Source: Methylobacterium aerolatum
Lineage (GTDB): Bacteria; Pseudomonadota; Alphaproteobacteria; Rhizobiales; Beijerinckiaceae
Direction: 5' to 3'
DNA: 64,000 bases
NCBI RefSeq assembly: GCF_022179085.1
Contig: NZ_BPQE01000005.1
Location: forward strand, 1 to 64,000
Part shown: one piece after another, positions 1 through 8,028 of the stretch
How positions within the stretch are numbered: position 1 is the first letter of the stretch
Layout: the number at the start of each line of letters is the position of its first letter
Notes under the pieces: model-generated
What the model was told of the DNA's origin: nothing
The model's input: the letters and a program-made list of their open reading frames with translations, nothing else
Database searches by the model: none
Translations under genes and position numbers: made by a program

Positions 1-46
1 AGCAATCCAGGGCGGCGGGACATCCCAGGACATGGCACGTCCCTGG
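1..46. repeat. partial dispersed palindromic repeat (family B)
   Basis: The window opens inside a copy of a palindromic repeat whose core is AGCAATCCAGG. Related copies occur near 4940, 13141, 36926, 46067, 49980 and 60779. Here only the right part is present, ending in a short inverted TCCCAGG/CCTGG motif. No gene overlaps it. Confidence 0.6.
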
Positions 47-97
47 AGCGGTTTGGGCTTGGCTCGGATCACAGGGGTTCGAGGGAAGGCGCGGGCG

Positions 98-126
98 TCC
101 TCCCCCTTGCGGGGAGGAGAGCGCGT
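98..126. repeat. short GC palindrome (family D, CTCCCCC-TTGC-GGGGAG)
   Basis: A short hairpin of the type CTCCCCC/GGGGAG. A close relative lies inside the actB coding region near 62365-62387, and another in the gap near 60651. It is too short to code and sits downstream of the gene that ends at 225. Confidence 0.4.
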
Positions 127-224
127 CGCGCACAGCCAACCCGGGTTAGACCGAAACGGCTTTGGATTGCTCCGCCAGCAAAAGCGGGTGTCTGCCGAAG
201 AGCCTCGGAGGCCACCGCCTCACG

Positions 225-1175
225 TCAGTTCGTGTGGCCGTCCTCCGCGTCGGGAGGCGGCAGCGCGGTGGGGTCGATGCCCATTGCGGTGAGGTGTCGC
301 TCGCAGACCATTCGCACCGTGGCCAGAAGCACCTCCAGCCGGGCGAGGCTGTAGGCCAACTCCTCGTCGGTAATCCTGTAGTGCTTCGAGTAGCGCGCCT
401 TGATGTAGGCTTGGTAGAGCAACTCAAAGCAGCGGCGGGTGAGGCCGTGGTTCGGCGGCCAGACGGCCCGTAGTTCCGGTGCCAGCCCCTCCGCCTTGTT
501 GCGCAGGTTTCGAATGTTGTGCGAGGCCGGGGAATACAGCGTCAGTGTCAACAGCACGCAGGTATAGGCGCGCTCCGCCACCTGATGCGCCATGAAGGCC
601 GCGTCCCGCCAGTTGCCGAACGTCAAGGCCATCTTGGCCAAGTTCAACCCGCCTTCGGCATAAGGAAGCCACTCCTGGAAATTGCCGATGGTCTCCTCGC
701 GGATCAGATCCGGCGGCATCTCGCCCGGCGCAGCGAGGGGAAAACCCTTGGCCTCGTACAGCGCGATTCCCTCACGCACGATGTTGAGGAAGAACGGACG
801 CCCCCGGGCGATCTGGTCGTTCACATCGGCGTAGGTGTGGAGGATGAAGCCGACCTCGGGAAAGAGAATGTCCGTCAACCGCCGCCGGGAAAACCGGTCG
901 TCGGCCTCCTCCCAATACTCGGCCTTGTCGGTCAATTGCGGGTGGTTGACCACGACGAGGATGTCGAAATCCGACAGGTAGTTGGTCTGTGGCGAGTCCA
1001 CCCAGTCGCCCCGGGCGAAAGACCCGAACAGGACGATCTTGAGGACGCGCCCGCCGCGCGTCCAGACCTGCGTGCCCCGCTCGGTCCTCTTCTCGAACTC
1101 CTCCAGCAGCACGCGCACGACGTAGTCGAGTTGCCGCTGCCGCAGGCGAGGGAGGTGATCGAGGCTCGTCTTCAT
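225..1175 (-). CDS. fused nucleotidyltransferase (MNT) and HEPN domain protein
   Basis: The N-terminal half carries the polymerase-beta-type nucleotidyltransferase signature: GSFARGDW, then a DFD acidic pair about 15 residues later. The C-terminal third is helical and resembles HEPN domains, with a KARYSKHY segment near the end. In many bacteria MNT and HEPN are separate proteins acting as an antitoxin and an RNase toxin (MntA/HepT). Here they form one chain of about 316 residues. The canonical HEPN R-x4-6-H spacing is not met: the R and H are three residues apart. I chose the ATG at 1175; an in-frame TTG at 1199 would add eight residues. It could be a stand-alone transferase or a single-chain toxin-antitoxin module. 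Confidence 0.75.
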   Translation of the reverse strand: MKTSLDHLPRLRQRQLDYVVRVLLEEFEKRTERGTQVWTRGGRVLKIVLFGSFARGDWVDSPQTNYLSDFDILVVVNHPQLTDKAEYWEEADDRFSRRRLTDILFPEVGFILHTYADVNDQIARGRPFFLNIVREGIALYEAKGFPLAAPGEMPPDLIREETIGNFQEWLPYAEGGLNLAKMALTFGNWRDAAFMAHQVAERAYTCVLLTLTLYSPASHNIRNLRNKAEGLAPELRAVWPPNHGLTRRCFELLYQAYIKARYSKHYRITDEELAYSLARLEVLLATVRMVCERHLTAMGIDPTALPPPDAEDGHTN

Positions 1176-1247
1176 CACGCGGGCTGCCGGAGCCCTCAAG
1201 GGCCACGGTCCGTGGCTATCAGCGTTCCGCCGCCCTGACGAGCGCCC

Positions 1248-1463
1248 TTACTGCTTCGCCCGGTTGATGATCTCCCACAGGGCGCGGGCGACGGGCTCGG
1301 TGACCGTGCGGCGGTACTTCCGGTGGATCAACTGGCCGTTGTGGTAGACGTCCTGCTCGACATAGAGCCGCTCGCCGTCCCAGCGGACGATGTTGTCGGA
1401 CTCGACCGTCTCTTCGACCCCGAGATCGCCCCGCAGGATCGTGCTGCCGGTGTGGGTGAGCAT
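1248..1463 (-). CDS. hypothetical small protein (71 aa)
   Basis: I do not recognise this 71-residue protein. It has balanced, protein-like composition (GDLGVEETVESDNIV, YHNGQLIHRKYRR) and no signal peptide or membrane segment. It is encoded just upstream, on the same strand, of the nucleotidyltransferase-HEPN gene, 72 bases from that gene's start, so the two could be co-transcribed. A longer frame over the same DNA (1219-1533) is Arg/Pro-rich and looks like a GC-driven shadow. Confidence 0.5.
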   Translation of the reverse strand: MLTHTGSTILRGDLGVEETVESDNIVRWDGERLYVEQDVYHNGQLIHRKYRRTVTEPVARALWEIINRAKQ

Positions 1464-1708
1464 ACGCGCGTCCTCGTTGCACGCCGGGCCTGCCGCGGCC
1501 CCGCTTCGGCAGCCTCACCATAAGAGGGAGCATCGGCCCGCGAAAGGGTGCGAGCGGGGCGGAGACGCCTCCGCCCTGTCAGGTCGGCCCGGTTGACAGG
1601 GGGGTGCCGCCGCATGTGCGCTCCGGCACAGCTTCCGCCTCGCCCGGCTGTCACGGTGAAGACGGCGGCGGGGTTCGTTCCGACCCTCCGGCCGCACCGG
1701 AGGCGTCC

Positions 1709-1843
1709 ATGCGCAAGCGCCCGTCCCAGACCCTCGCCGGCCTCCTGGCCACGGCCTTCGGAAGGCTCGTCGCCTTCGCCGCCCCGATCAAACCGGCCGA
1801 GCAGCCCGTCGGCGGGCCGGTGGTGTTCCGCCACTACCTGTAG
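1709..1843 (+). CDS. possible small protein (44 aa)
   Basis: A 44-codon frame begins at an ATG preceded by GGAGG at a good distance (about 1699-1703). It encodes a basic N-terminus, a short hydrophobic stretch (LAGLLATAFGRLVAFAAP) and ends FRHYL. There is no recognisable family. The ribosome site is the main support; composition alone would not be convincing. It is convergent with the secreted protein that ends at 1862. Confidence 0.3.
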   Translation: MRKRPSQTLAGLLATAFGRLVAFAAPIKPAEQPVGGPVVFRHYL

Positions 1844-1861
1844 GGCGGCACCGGCTCCGGC

Positions 1862-2353
1862 TCAGTAGCCCCGGCTCAGCACCGGCGGCACGGGGCAGGC
1901 ATCCGTCGCGAAGGGGCCGAGCACCACGTCGCCCTGGCGCGGGTTGTTCAGGGTGAAGGGCGCCGTGCCCTGCGTGCCGAAGAAGCCGCGTCCGAGCTGC
2001 GGGAGAAACACCTGGCTGCCGAAGCGGACGAAGCAGCGGTCGATCACCGCCTCGTAGGCGAAGCTCGCCGACGTGATCGGCCGGAGCGACCCGTCCGGCC
2101 CCGGCATGCCGCAATAGGCGGCGAAATCGAGCTGGCCGGGATGCGACAGGCGGACTTCCACGGCCTGCCCCGGCGGGATCGTCACCGCCGGGCCGCCGTC
2201 GCGGCGGGCCGTCAGCACGTAGGCCGAGCGGTTGATGATCTGCCGGACGCACCCCGCGGAGGCGGTCGAGACGCTGAACCCCGTTCCGAGCAGGGTCAGG
2301 GCGACGGCGAGAGCCCCGCGCGACTGCCTCGTCGTCCAACCACGCTTCGCCAC
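1862..2353 (-). CDS. hypothetical secreted protein
   Basis: The 163-residue product has a signal peptide: basic start, hydrophobic core ALAVALTLLGTGFSV, likely cleavage after STASA. The mature part is about 130 residues with four cysteines, which could form disulfides in the periplasm. The GTG start at 2353 is preceded by GGGAG. I do not recognise the family. It lies downstream of serA on the same strand, but the 156-base gap contains a multi-hairpin array, so independent transcription is likely. Confidence 0.65.
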   Translation of the reverse strand: MAKRGWTTRQSRGALAVALTLLGTGFSVSTASAGCVRQIINRSAYVLTARRDGGPAVTIPPGQAVEVRLSHPGQLDFAAYCGMPGPDGSLRPITSASFAYEAVIDRCFVRFGSQVFLPQLGRGFFGTQGTAPFTLNNPRQGDVVLGPFATDACPVPPVLSRGY

Positions 2354-2430
2354 TGCCGACTCCCATGCACCTTCGAGTGGTGACTTGAACCGCGCCCACG
2401 CTTCACTTGCAAGTGTTTATGATGACGGGT

Positions 2431-2503
2431 GTCCGGAGGGCGAGCCCTCTGGCGGGGGCAGGGCGGCGCCCTGCCGTTCCACGGACTCGTCCTGGGGGAT
2501 CCT
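2431..2503. repeat. multi-hairpin array (family A), copy 1
   Basis: Three consecutive short hairpins with 2-3 base loops: CCGGAGGG/CCCTCTGG, GCAGGGC/GCCCTGC and GGAC/GTCC. The array ends six bases from the serA stop codon, with the GGAC hairpin nearest the stop. Related arrays lie at 12068, 22232, 39659 and 51008. It may act as a transcription terminator for serA. Confidence 0.65.
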
Positions 2504-2509
2504 CGGCAG

Positions 2510-3760
2510 TCAGCGCCGCTCGTAGAGAAGCCGGGCGCGGATCGTGCCGGGGATGGCGCGGATCTCGGTGAGCAGGGTCTCGGCGTCGGCGTCGCTCGCA
2601 TCCGTTTCGAGGACCACGTACCCGACCTCGCCGTCCGTCTGGTAGAACTGGGCGGCGATGTTGACGTGGCTGCGGGCGAAGACCTCGTTGAGGCGCCCCA
2701 GCATGCCGGGCAGGTTGCGCTGGACGTGGATGAAACGGGTGCCGGTCGCCCGCGCGGGCAACTGGACCTGCGGGAAGTTCACCGCGCCGACCGTGGAACC
2801 GATATCGGAGTAGTCCACCAGCTTGCGGGCGACCTCGGCGCCGATGCGCTCCTGCGCCTCCTCGGTGGAGCCGCCGACATGCGGCGTGAGGATCACGTTG
2901 TCGAAGCCCTGCAGCGGGCTCTGGAACGCCTCGGAATTGGAGCCGGGCTCCTTCGGGAAGACGTCCACCGCCGCGCCGGCGATGTGGCCGTCGCGCAGGG
3001 CCGCGGCGAGGGCGTCGAGGTCCACCACCGTGCCGCGGGCGTTGTTGATGAGGAAGCTGCCGGGCTTCATGGTCCGGATCTCCGCCTCGCCGATCATGTT
3101 GGCCGTCGAGTCCGTCTCGGGGACGTGGAGGGAGACCACGTCGCACTGGCCCAGAAGGTCGGCCAGCGTCTCGGTCGGCTCGGTGTTGCCGTGGCGCAGC
3201 TTGTCGGTGTGATCGTAGAACAGCACCCGCATGCCCATCGCCTCGGCGAGCGTCGAGAGCTGCGTGCCGATGTTGCCGTAGCCGACGATGCCGAGCGTCT
3301 TGCCCCGGACCTCGCGGGAGCCGACCGCCGACTTGTCCCACTGGCCGGCATGGGCGCCGACGGAGCGCGGGACGATCCGGCGCAGGAGCATGACGATCTC
3401 GCCGATCGTCAGCTCGGCCACCGAGCGGGTGTTGGAGAAGGGCGCGTTGAAGACCGGGATGCCCCGGTGGCGGGCGGCCTCCAGATCGACCTGGTTGGTG
3501 CCCACCGAGAAGCAGCCCACGGCCAGCAGCCGGTCGGCCGCCTCGAAGGCCGCCGCATCCATCTGCGTGCGCGAGCGGATGCCGACCATGTGCACGCCCT
3601 GGAGCGCCTCGTGCAGCGCCTCCCGGTCGAGGGCCTTCGGCAACCGGACGAGGTTGGTGTAGCCCGCCGCCTGCATCAGGGCGACGGCGCTGTCGTTGAT
3701 CCCCTCCAGCAGGAGCACGCGGATCTTGTCCTTGGGGAGCGAGAGCTTGTCGGGGATCAT
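2510..3760 (-). CDS. serA: D-3-phosphoglycerate dehydrogenase
   Basis: Oxidises 3-phosphoglycerate to 3-phosphohydroxypyruvate with NAD, the first step of serine synthesis. The 416-residue protein is the E. coli-like type. It has a substrate domain (about 1-110 plus 300-340), a Rossmann domain with GIVGYGNIGTQ (157-167), and a C-terminal ACT regulatory domain from about 345. Catalytic residues expected in this family are visible: R242 (NNARGT), E271 (FPKEP) and H294 (LTPHVGGS). E. coli SerA with this architecture is inhibited by serine. The end ARLLYERR matches the E. coli end closely. It is divergent from the transglutaminase gene. Confidence 0.95.
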   Translation of the reverse strand: MIPDKLSLPKDKIRVLLLEGINDSAVALMQAAGYTNLVRLPKALDREALHEALQGVHMVGIRSRTQMDAAAFEAADRLLAVGCFSVGTNQVDLEAARHRGIPVFNAPFSNTRSVAELTIGEIVMLLRRIVPRSVGAHAGQWDKSAVGSREVRGKTLGIVGYGNIGTQLSTLAEAMGMRVLFYDHTDKLRHGNTEPTETLADLLGQCDVVSLHVPETDSTANMIGEAEIRTMKPGSFLINNARGTVVDLDALAAALRDGHIAGAAVDVFPKEPGSNSEAFQSPLQGFDNVILTPHVGGSTEEAQERIGAEVARKLVDYSDIGSTVGAVNFPQVQLPARATGTRFIHVQRNLPGMLGRLNEVFARSHVNIAAQFYQTDGEVGYVVLETDASDADAETLLTEIRAIPGTIRARLLYERR

Positions 3761-4076
3761 CGGCTGGGTTCAGGGGACGGACAATCGAAGGGCGCAGCGA
3801 TAGCACCCGCCCTTCGCGACGCAACATCAACCGTGACAGGACAGCCCTGCATGTCCGTGCCGGCCGGGCTCGCCGCCGTCGCCGCGCCGGCCCGCCGGAT
3901 TCCGCGGCCGGGTGGACCCGCCGCCTGTCTTGCCACCTATTTGTGCAGTCGTCTGCGCGTCTTCGCCGCATCGAAGCGGAACCGGGCGGCGGTCGTGAGG
4001 TTGAGCAGCCGTTCATCCCTATGTTCGCCCGGCCGGATGGTGCCGGGCGACGCCTTCTGTGTTCAGTGGCCTCGAC
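3761..4076. other. divergent intergenic region serA / transglutaminase gene
   Basis: These 316 bases separate two divergent genes and should hold both promoters. Open frames here have shadow-like composition. I do not see a convincing -35/-10 pair, hairpin terminator or riboswitch fold by eye. Confidence 0.5.
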
Positions 4077-4925
4077 ATGCAGATCCGCACCGGCTTCACG
4101 ATCACCTTCGATACTGTCGGCCCGACGCCGATGAACCTGCTGCTCAACGTCCGCCCGGAGCGCCGGGCGGATCTGGTGACCCCGGAGGTCATCACCTTCG
4201 ATCCGCCGGTCGCGGCGCGCCAGCATGTCGACGGCTTCGGGAACGTGTGCACGCGCATCGTGGCGCCGGGCGGCCGGATCACCCTGTCGGCGGACTTCAC
4301 CATCGCCGATTCCGGCTTGCCCGACGACGTGGCGCCGGAGGCACGGGAGATCCCGGTCCAGGACCTGCCCGACGACGTGCTCGTCTACCTCCTCGGCTCC
4401 CGCTACTGCGACACGGACAAGCTCTCGGCCACGGCGTGGAACCTGTTCGGCGGCGTGGCGCCGGGCTGGAACCGCGTCCAGGCGATCGTGGACTACGCCC
4501 ACCGGCGGCTGCGCTTCGACTACCAGCAGGCCGACGCCACCCGCAGCGCCCATGACGGCCACGGCCAGCAGGTCGGCGTGTGCCGCGACTTCGCGCACCT
4601 CGCCATCACCCTCTGCCGCTGCATGAACATCCCGGCGCGCTACGCCACCGGCTACCTCGGGGACATCGGCGTGCCGAAGGACCCGGCGCCGATGGATTTC
4701 TCGGCGTGGTTCGAGGTCTTCCTCGAAGGGCCGGAGGGCCCGCGCTGGTACACGTTCGACGCCCGGCACAACCAGCCCCGCATCGGCCGAATCGTCATGG
4801 CCCGCGGCCGGGACGCCACCGATTGCGCGCTGACCACGAGCTTCGGCACGGCGATCCTCGTGCAGTTCGACGTCCACACCGACGAGGTGACGCAGGAGGC
4901 GGGGAGCTTCGCGCAGGCGGCGTAG
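4077..4925 (+). CDS. transglutaminase-like cysteine peptidase-fold protein
   Basis: A 282-residue protein with an N-terminal beta-rich domain (about 1-100) and a transglutaminase-core domain (about 125-260). The nucleophile Cys is C169 in VGVCRDFAHLA, the standard motif. At the position where most members have HAW (catalytic His), this protein has SAW (S209, in MDFSAWFEVF); a DARHNQPR motif with H231 follows. No signal peptide is visible. The ATG at 4077 was preferred over a GTG at 4059 because it begins the conserved MQIRTGF. Substrate is unknown. It stands alone, followed by a palindromic repeat. Confidence 0.8.
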   Translation: MQIRTGFTITFDTVGPTPMNLLLNVRPERRADLVTPEVITFDPPVAARQHVDGFGNVCTRIVAPGGRITLSADFTIADSGLPDDVAPEAREIPVQDLPDDVLVYLLGSRYCDTDKLSATAWNLFGGVAPGWNRVQAIVDYAHRRLRFDYQQADATRSAHDGHGQQVGVCRDFAHLAITLCRCMNIPARYATGYLGDIGVPKDPAPMDFSAWFEVFLEGPEGPRWYTFDARHNQPRIGRIVMARGRDATDCALTTSFGTAILVQFDVHTDEVTQEAGSFAQAA

Positions 4926-4939
4926 GCCGCCTCTGCGCC

Positions 4940-5035
4940 GTCTTTGCGAGCGCAGCGAAGCAATCCAGGGCAGCGGGATCGTTCCTGATGCGGCGCATTC
5001 CTGGGTCGCCTCCCTGTCGCTTGAGACGACGTCGA
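4940..5035. repeat. dispersed palindromic repeat (family B), copy 2
   Basis: The left arm TTTGCGAGCGCAGCG, AAGCAATCCAGG and a degenerate right arm (CCTGGGTCGCCTCCC) form an imperfect palindrome of about 95 bases. It lies between the transglutaminase gene and rpsA. The rest of the 4926-5307 gap holds the rpsA leader, ending with an AGGAGA ribosome site at about 5298-5303. Confidence 0.7.
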
Positions 5036-5307
5036 TCGCCGCTCGCGCCGGGCCTCTGTTGAACAGCCATCCCTGATAGAGTATGTGACACGCGCCTCGT
5101 CGTCCGCCGTGATGCCTGCCTGTGCGGCAGCGTCCCAAAGCGAGTCGGCCGGGCCGCCCTCGTCATCCGTATCGACGCGTCGGCAAACCGGTCTCCGTGC
5201 GGGGACGGTCGCCTCCCGGCAGGGAGGCTGCGGCGGCAGGGGGCGTTCGCAACGCGAGCCGCCGACGCACCCGGTCTGCCCCGAGGGCGGGACCGTCAGG
5301 AGAGAGA

Positions 5308-7020
5308 ATGACCGCAGGGACAGCCGTGGCGCGGGATCAGTACCGCGATGATTTCGCCGCGCTTCTGGAGGAGAGCTTCCTCCAACACGAGATCACCGAA
5401 GGCTCCGTCGTCAAGGGTCGCGTCGTCGCGATCGAGAAGGACGTGGCCGTCATCGACATCGGCGCCAAGACCGAAGGCCGTGTCGCGCTCAAGGAATTCA
5501 CCGGCCCCGGCCGCGAAGGCGAGCTGAACGTCGGCGACGAGGTCGAGGTCTACGTCGACCGGATCGAGAACGCGCTGGGCGAGGCCGTCATCTCGCGCGA
5601 GAAGGCTCGCCGCGAGGAGAGCTGGGTCAAGCTCGAGAAGGCCTTCGAGGCCAACGAGCGCGTCACCGGCACGATCTTCAACCAGGTCAAGGGCGGCTAC
5701 ACCGTCGACCTCGACGGCGCCGTGGCGTTCCTGCCGCGCTCGCAGGTGGACATTCGCCCGGTGCGCGACGTCTCCCCGCTGCTCGGCACGCCGCAGCCCT
5801 TCCAGATCCTCAAGATGGATCGCCGCCGCGGCAACATCGTCGTCTCGCGCCGGACCGTGCTCGAAGAGAGCCGCGCCGAGCAGCGCAGCGAGCTGGTGGC
5901 CAACCTTGAGGAAGGTCAGGTCATCGACGGCGTGGTCAAGAACATCACCGAATACGGTGCGTTCGTGGACCTCGGCGGCATCGACGGCCTGCTGCACGTC
6001 ACCGACATGGCGTGGCGCCGCGTGAACCACCCGTCCGAGGTCGTCACCATCGGCCAGACGGTCAAGGTCAAGATCATCAAGATCAACCACGAGACGCACC
6101 GCATCTCGCTCGGCATCAAGCAGCTGCTGGCCGATCCGTGGGAGGGCATCGCCGCCCGATACCCCGAGGGCGCCAAGCTCAAGGGCCGCGTGACCAACAT
6201 CACCGATTACGGCGCCTTCGTGGAGCTGGAGCCGGGGATCGAGGGTCTGATCCACGTCTCCGAGATGAGCTGGACCAAGAAGAACGTCCATCCGGGCAAG
6301 ATCGTCTCCACCTCCCAGGAGGTCGAGGTGCAGATCCTGGAAGTCGATCAGGTCAAGCGCCGCATCTCGCTCGGCCTCAAGCAGACCCTGCAGAACCCGT
6401 GGGAGGGCTTCGCCGAGAAGCATCCGGTGGGCTCCGAGGTCGAGGGCGAGGTCAAGAACAAGACCGAGTTCGGCCTGTTCATCGGCCTCGAGGGCGATGT
6501 CGACGGCATGGTCCACCTGTCGGATCTCGACTGGAACCGTCCCGGCGAGCAGGTCATCGACGAGTTCAAGAAGGGCGACATGGTCCGCGCCCAGGTTCTC
6601 GACGTGGACGTCGAGAAGGAGCGGATCTCGCTCGGCATCAAGCAGCTCGCGGGTGATCCCTTCGCCGAGGCCGGCGAAGTCAAGAAGGGTCAGATCGTGA
6701 CCTGCGAGATCCTCGAGGTGAAGGATTCCGGCCTGGAGGTGCGGCTCGCCGACACCGACATGCAGACCTTCATCCGCCGGGCCGAACTCGCCCGCGACCG
6801 TGCCGACCAGCGCCCCGAGCGCTTCGCCGCCGGCGAGAAGGTCGATGCCCGCGTGGTGCAGTTCGACCGCAAGGCCCGCCGCGTCCAGGTCTCGATCAAG
6901 GCCCTGGAAGTGGCCGAGGAGAAGGAGGCCATGGCCCAGTTCGGCTCCGCCGATTCGGGTGCCTCCCTCGGCGACATCCTCGGCGCCGCCTTCAAGAAGG
7001 CGAAGCCCGAGGACGAGTGA
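5308..7020 (+). CDS. rpsA: 30S ribosomal protein S1
   Basis: Binds mRNA on the 30S subunit and helps start translation. The 570-residue product contains six S1 (OB-fold) repeats at about 33-99, 118-183, 205-272, 290-359, 377-446 and 463-530. Repeats 3-5 carry the clearest signatures (YGAFVDL, YGAFVELEPGIEGLIHVSEMSW and a RISLGIKQ tail). The start at 5308 is set by the AGGAGA site and by the family start; the frame stays open upstream but with non-coding composition. It is followed by a strong terminator. Confidence 0.97.
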   Translation: MTAGTAVARDQYRDDFAALLEESFLQHEITEGSVVKGRVVAIEKDVAVIDIGAKTEGRVALKEFTGPGREGELNVGDEVEVYVDRIENALGEAVISREKARREESWVKLEKAFEANERVTGTIFNQVKGGYTVDLDGAVAFLPRSQVDIRPVRDVSPLLGTPQPFQILKMDRRRGNIVVSRRTVLEESRAEQRSELVANLEEGQVIDGVVKNITEYGAFVDLGGIDGLLHVTDMAWRRVNHPSEVVTIGQTVKVKIIKINHETHRISLGIKQLLADPWEGIAARYPEGAKLKGRVTNITDYGAFVELEPGIEGLIHVSEMSWTKKNVHPGKIVSTSQEVEVQILEVDQVKRRISLGLKQTLQNPWEGFAEKHPVGSEVEGEVKNKTEFGLFIGLEGDVDGMVHLSDLDWNRPGEQVIDEFKKGDMVRAQVLDVDVEKERISLGIKQLAGDPFAEAGEVKKGQIVTCEILEVKDSGLEVRLADTDMQTFIRRAELARDRADQRPERFAAGEKVDARVVQFDRKARRVQVSIKALEVAEEKEAMAQFGSADSGASLGDILGAAFKKAKPEDE

Positions 7021-7032
7021 TCCTCGATTGAG

Positions 7033-7056
7033 CACCGCCCGGTCCGCCGGGCGGTG
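7033..7056. repeat. perfect inverted repeat after rpsA
   Basis: Arms CACCGCCCGG and CCGGGCGGTG around a 4-base loop, 12 bases after the rpsA stop. It has no T-run of its own and is probably a stabilising or terminator-assisting stem for the rpsA mRNA. Confidence 0.55.
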
Positions 7057-7070
7057 ACCGTGAGACTGAG

Positions 7071-7104
7071 AAGGCCGTTCGGGAGCGATCCCGGGCGGCC
7101 TTTT
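7071..7104 (+). terminator. rho-independent terminator of rpsA
   Basis: AAGGCCG and CGGCCTT arms enclose an inner CGGGA/TCCCG stem and lead into TTTTCCTTTT. This is the classic form and position for ending the rpsA transcript. Confidence 0.8.
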
Positions 7105-7177
7105 CCTTTTGCCATCAACGGGATATGACTGTAAGGCGTCGATTGACACATGGTGGGGCGGGGATCATGTCCGGTGC

Positions 7178-7621
7178 ATGATCCGCGTGGTCCGCGGCAG
7201 GCCGCTCCGTGAGTTCGCGACCATGGGCGACAGCCGCAAACTCAGCGTCCCCAATCCCGGGCATCTTCGCCGCGTGCTTGCGCAGCTTGAGGCCGCGCGC
7301 GAGCCGCAGGATCTCAATCTTCCCGGATACAGGTTCCATGAGTTGAAGGGCGAACGGCGTGGAACTTTCGCGGTGAATGCGAGTGGCAACTCTCGTGTCA
7401 CGTTCGGCTGGGACGGGAACGACGCGATCGACGTCGATCCGGAGGATCACCACCGATGGCAACCAATCCCCTCCTTCTCGGCCTCGCGCCGACCCATCCC
7501 GGAGAGATCCTTCGCGAGGATCTGCTCCCCGCCACCGGCCTCACCAAGACCGAGATCGCCCAGAAGCTCGGCGTCTCGCGCCAGACGCTCCATGACCTCA
7601 TCGCCGAGCGCTAGCCGGTGA
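7178..7621 (+). CDS. higB: HigB-like toxin with lost stop codon (run-on)
   Basis: Residues 1-92 resemble the HigB/RelE family of ribosome-dependent mRNA-cleaving toxins: LPGYRFHELKGERRG, then NSRVTFGWDGNDAIDVD and EDHH at the expected end. In this family the toxin normally stops right after that point, overlapping the antitoxin start (TGATG). Here the codon at 7454-7456 is CGA, so translation runs on in the wrong frame over higA for 55 codons of Arg/Ser/Pro-rich sequence. A T-to-C change at 7454 would explain it. The protein is therefore probably not a normal toxin. The partner higA has its own lesion. Confidence 0.6.
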   Translation: MIRVVRGRPLREFATMGDSRKLSVPNPGHLRRVLAQLEAAREPQDLNLPGYRFHELKGERRGTFAVNASGNSRVTFGWDGNDAIDVDPEDHHRWQPIPSFSASRRPIPERSFARICSPPPASPRPRSPRSSASRARRSMTSSPSASR

Positions 7622-7785
7622 CGGTGGCGATGGCGCTGCGGCTCGGCAAGCTGTTCGGCAACGCCGCGGAGTTCTGGCTGAACCTCCAGCGCGCCCACGA
7701 CCTGCGCAGGATGGAGCAGGCCATGGCCGAGGAGCTGGCTGCGATACCGACCCTCTCACCCGGTCCGGCGCACGACGCGGCCTGA
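7456..7785 (+). pseudogene. higA: higA antitoxin pseudogene (premature amber stop)
   Basis: The frame encodes a HigA-type XRE-family antitoxin: THPGEILREDLLPATGLTKT, a helix-turn-helix IAQKLGVSRQTLHDL, then PVTVAMALRLGKLFG and FWLNLQRAHDL. It is interrupted by TAG at codon 53 (7612-7614), exactly between AER and PVT, where the family usually has Gln. A single C-to-T change (CAG to TAG) accounts for it. The second half remains intact and in frame to the TGA at 7783-7785, so the loss looks recent. Only a 52-residue N-terminal piece would be made. Confidence 0.8.
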
Positions 7786-8028
7786 TCGCGGGCGAGGGCG
7801 GCGGACGACGCCCGCGTGAAATTTGTCGCCGCGCCCCGTATCCACGCCGCCGAAAAATGCACTAGAACACGGCCTCCCGCGGGCGCGTCCCGCCGGGATA
7901 CAAAGGGACGCCAAGGACTTGCGCGATGCGGCAGCGCCCCGTTCAGGGGAGGGGATGCCGTCGGGGCGCCGGCCTGGCAGGAGGGCCGGGCGCGCCGCGC
8001 GGCCGGGGATGCAAGGGAAGACGGTGCC

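Noticed and set aside
2403-5138. 911-codon frame opposite and beyond serA
   Set aside because: Arg/Pro/Gly-rich, covers serA, transglutaminase and a repeat in other frames; a GC-driven shadow.
7109-7177. Upstream extension of higB
   Set aside because: It begins within the rpsA terminator T-run, and the toxin family starts near MIR at 7178.
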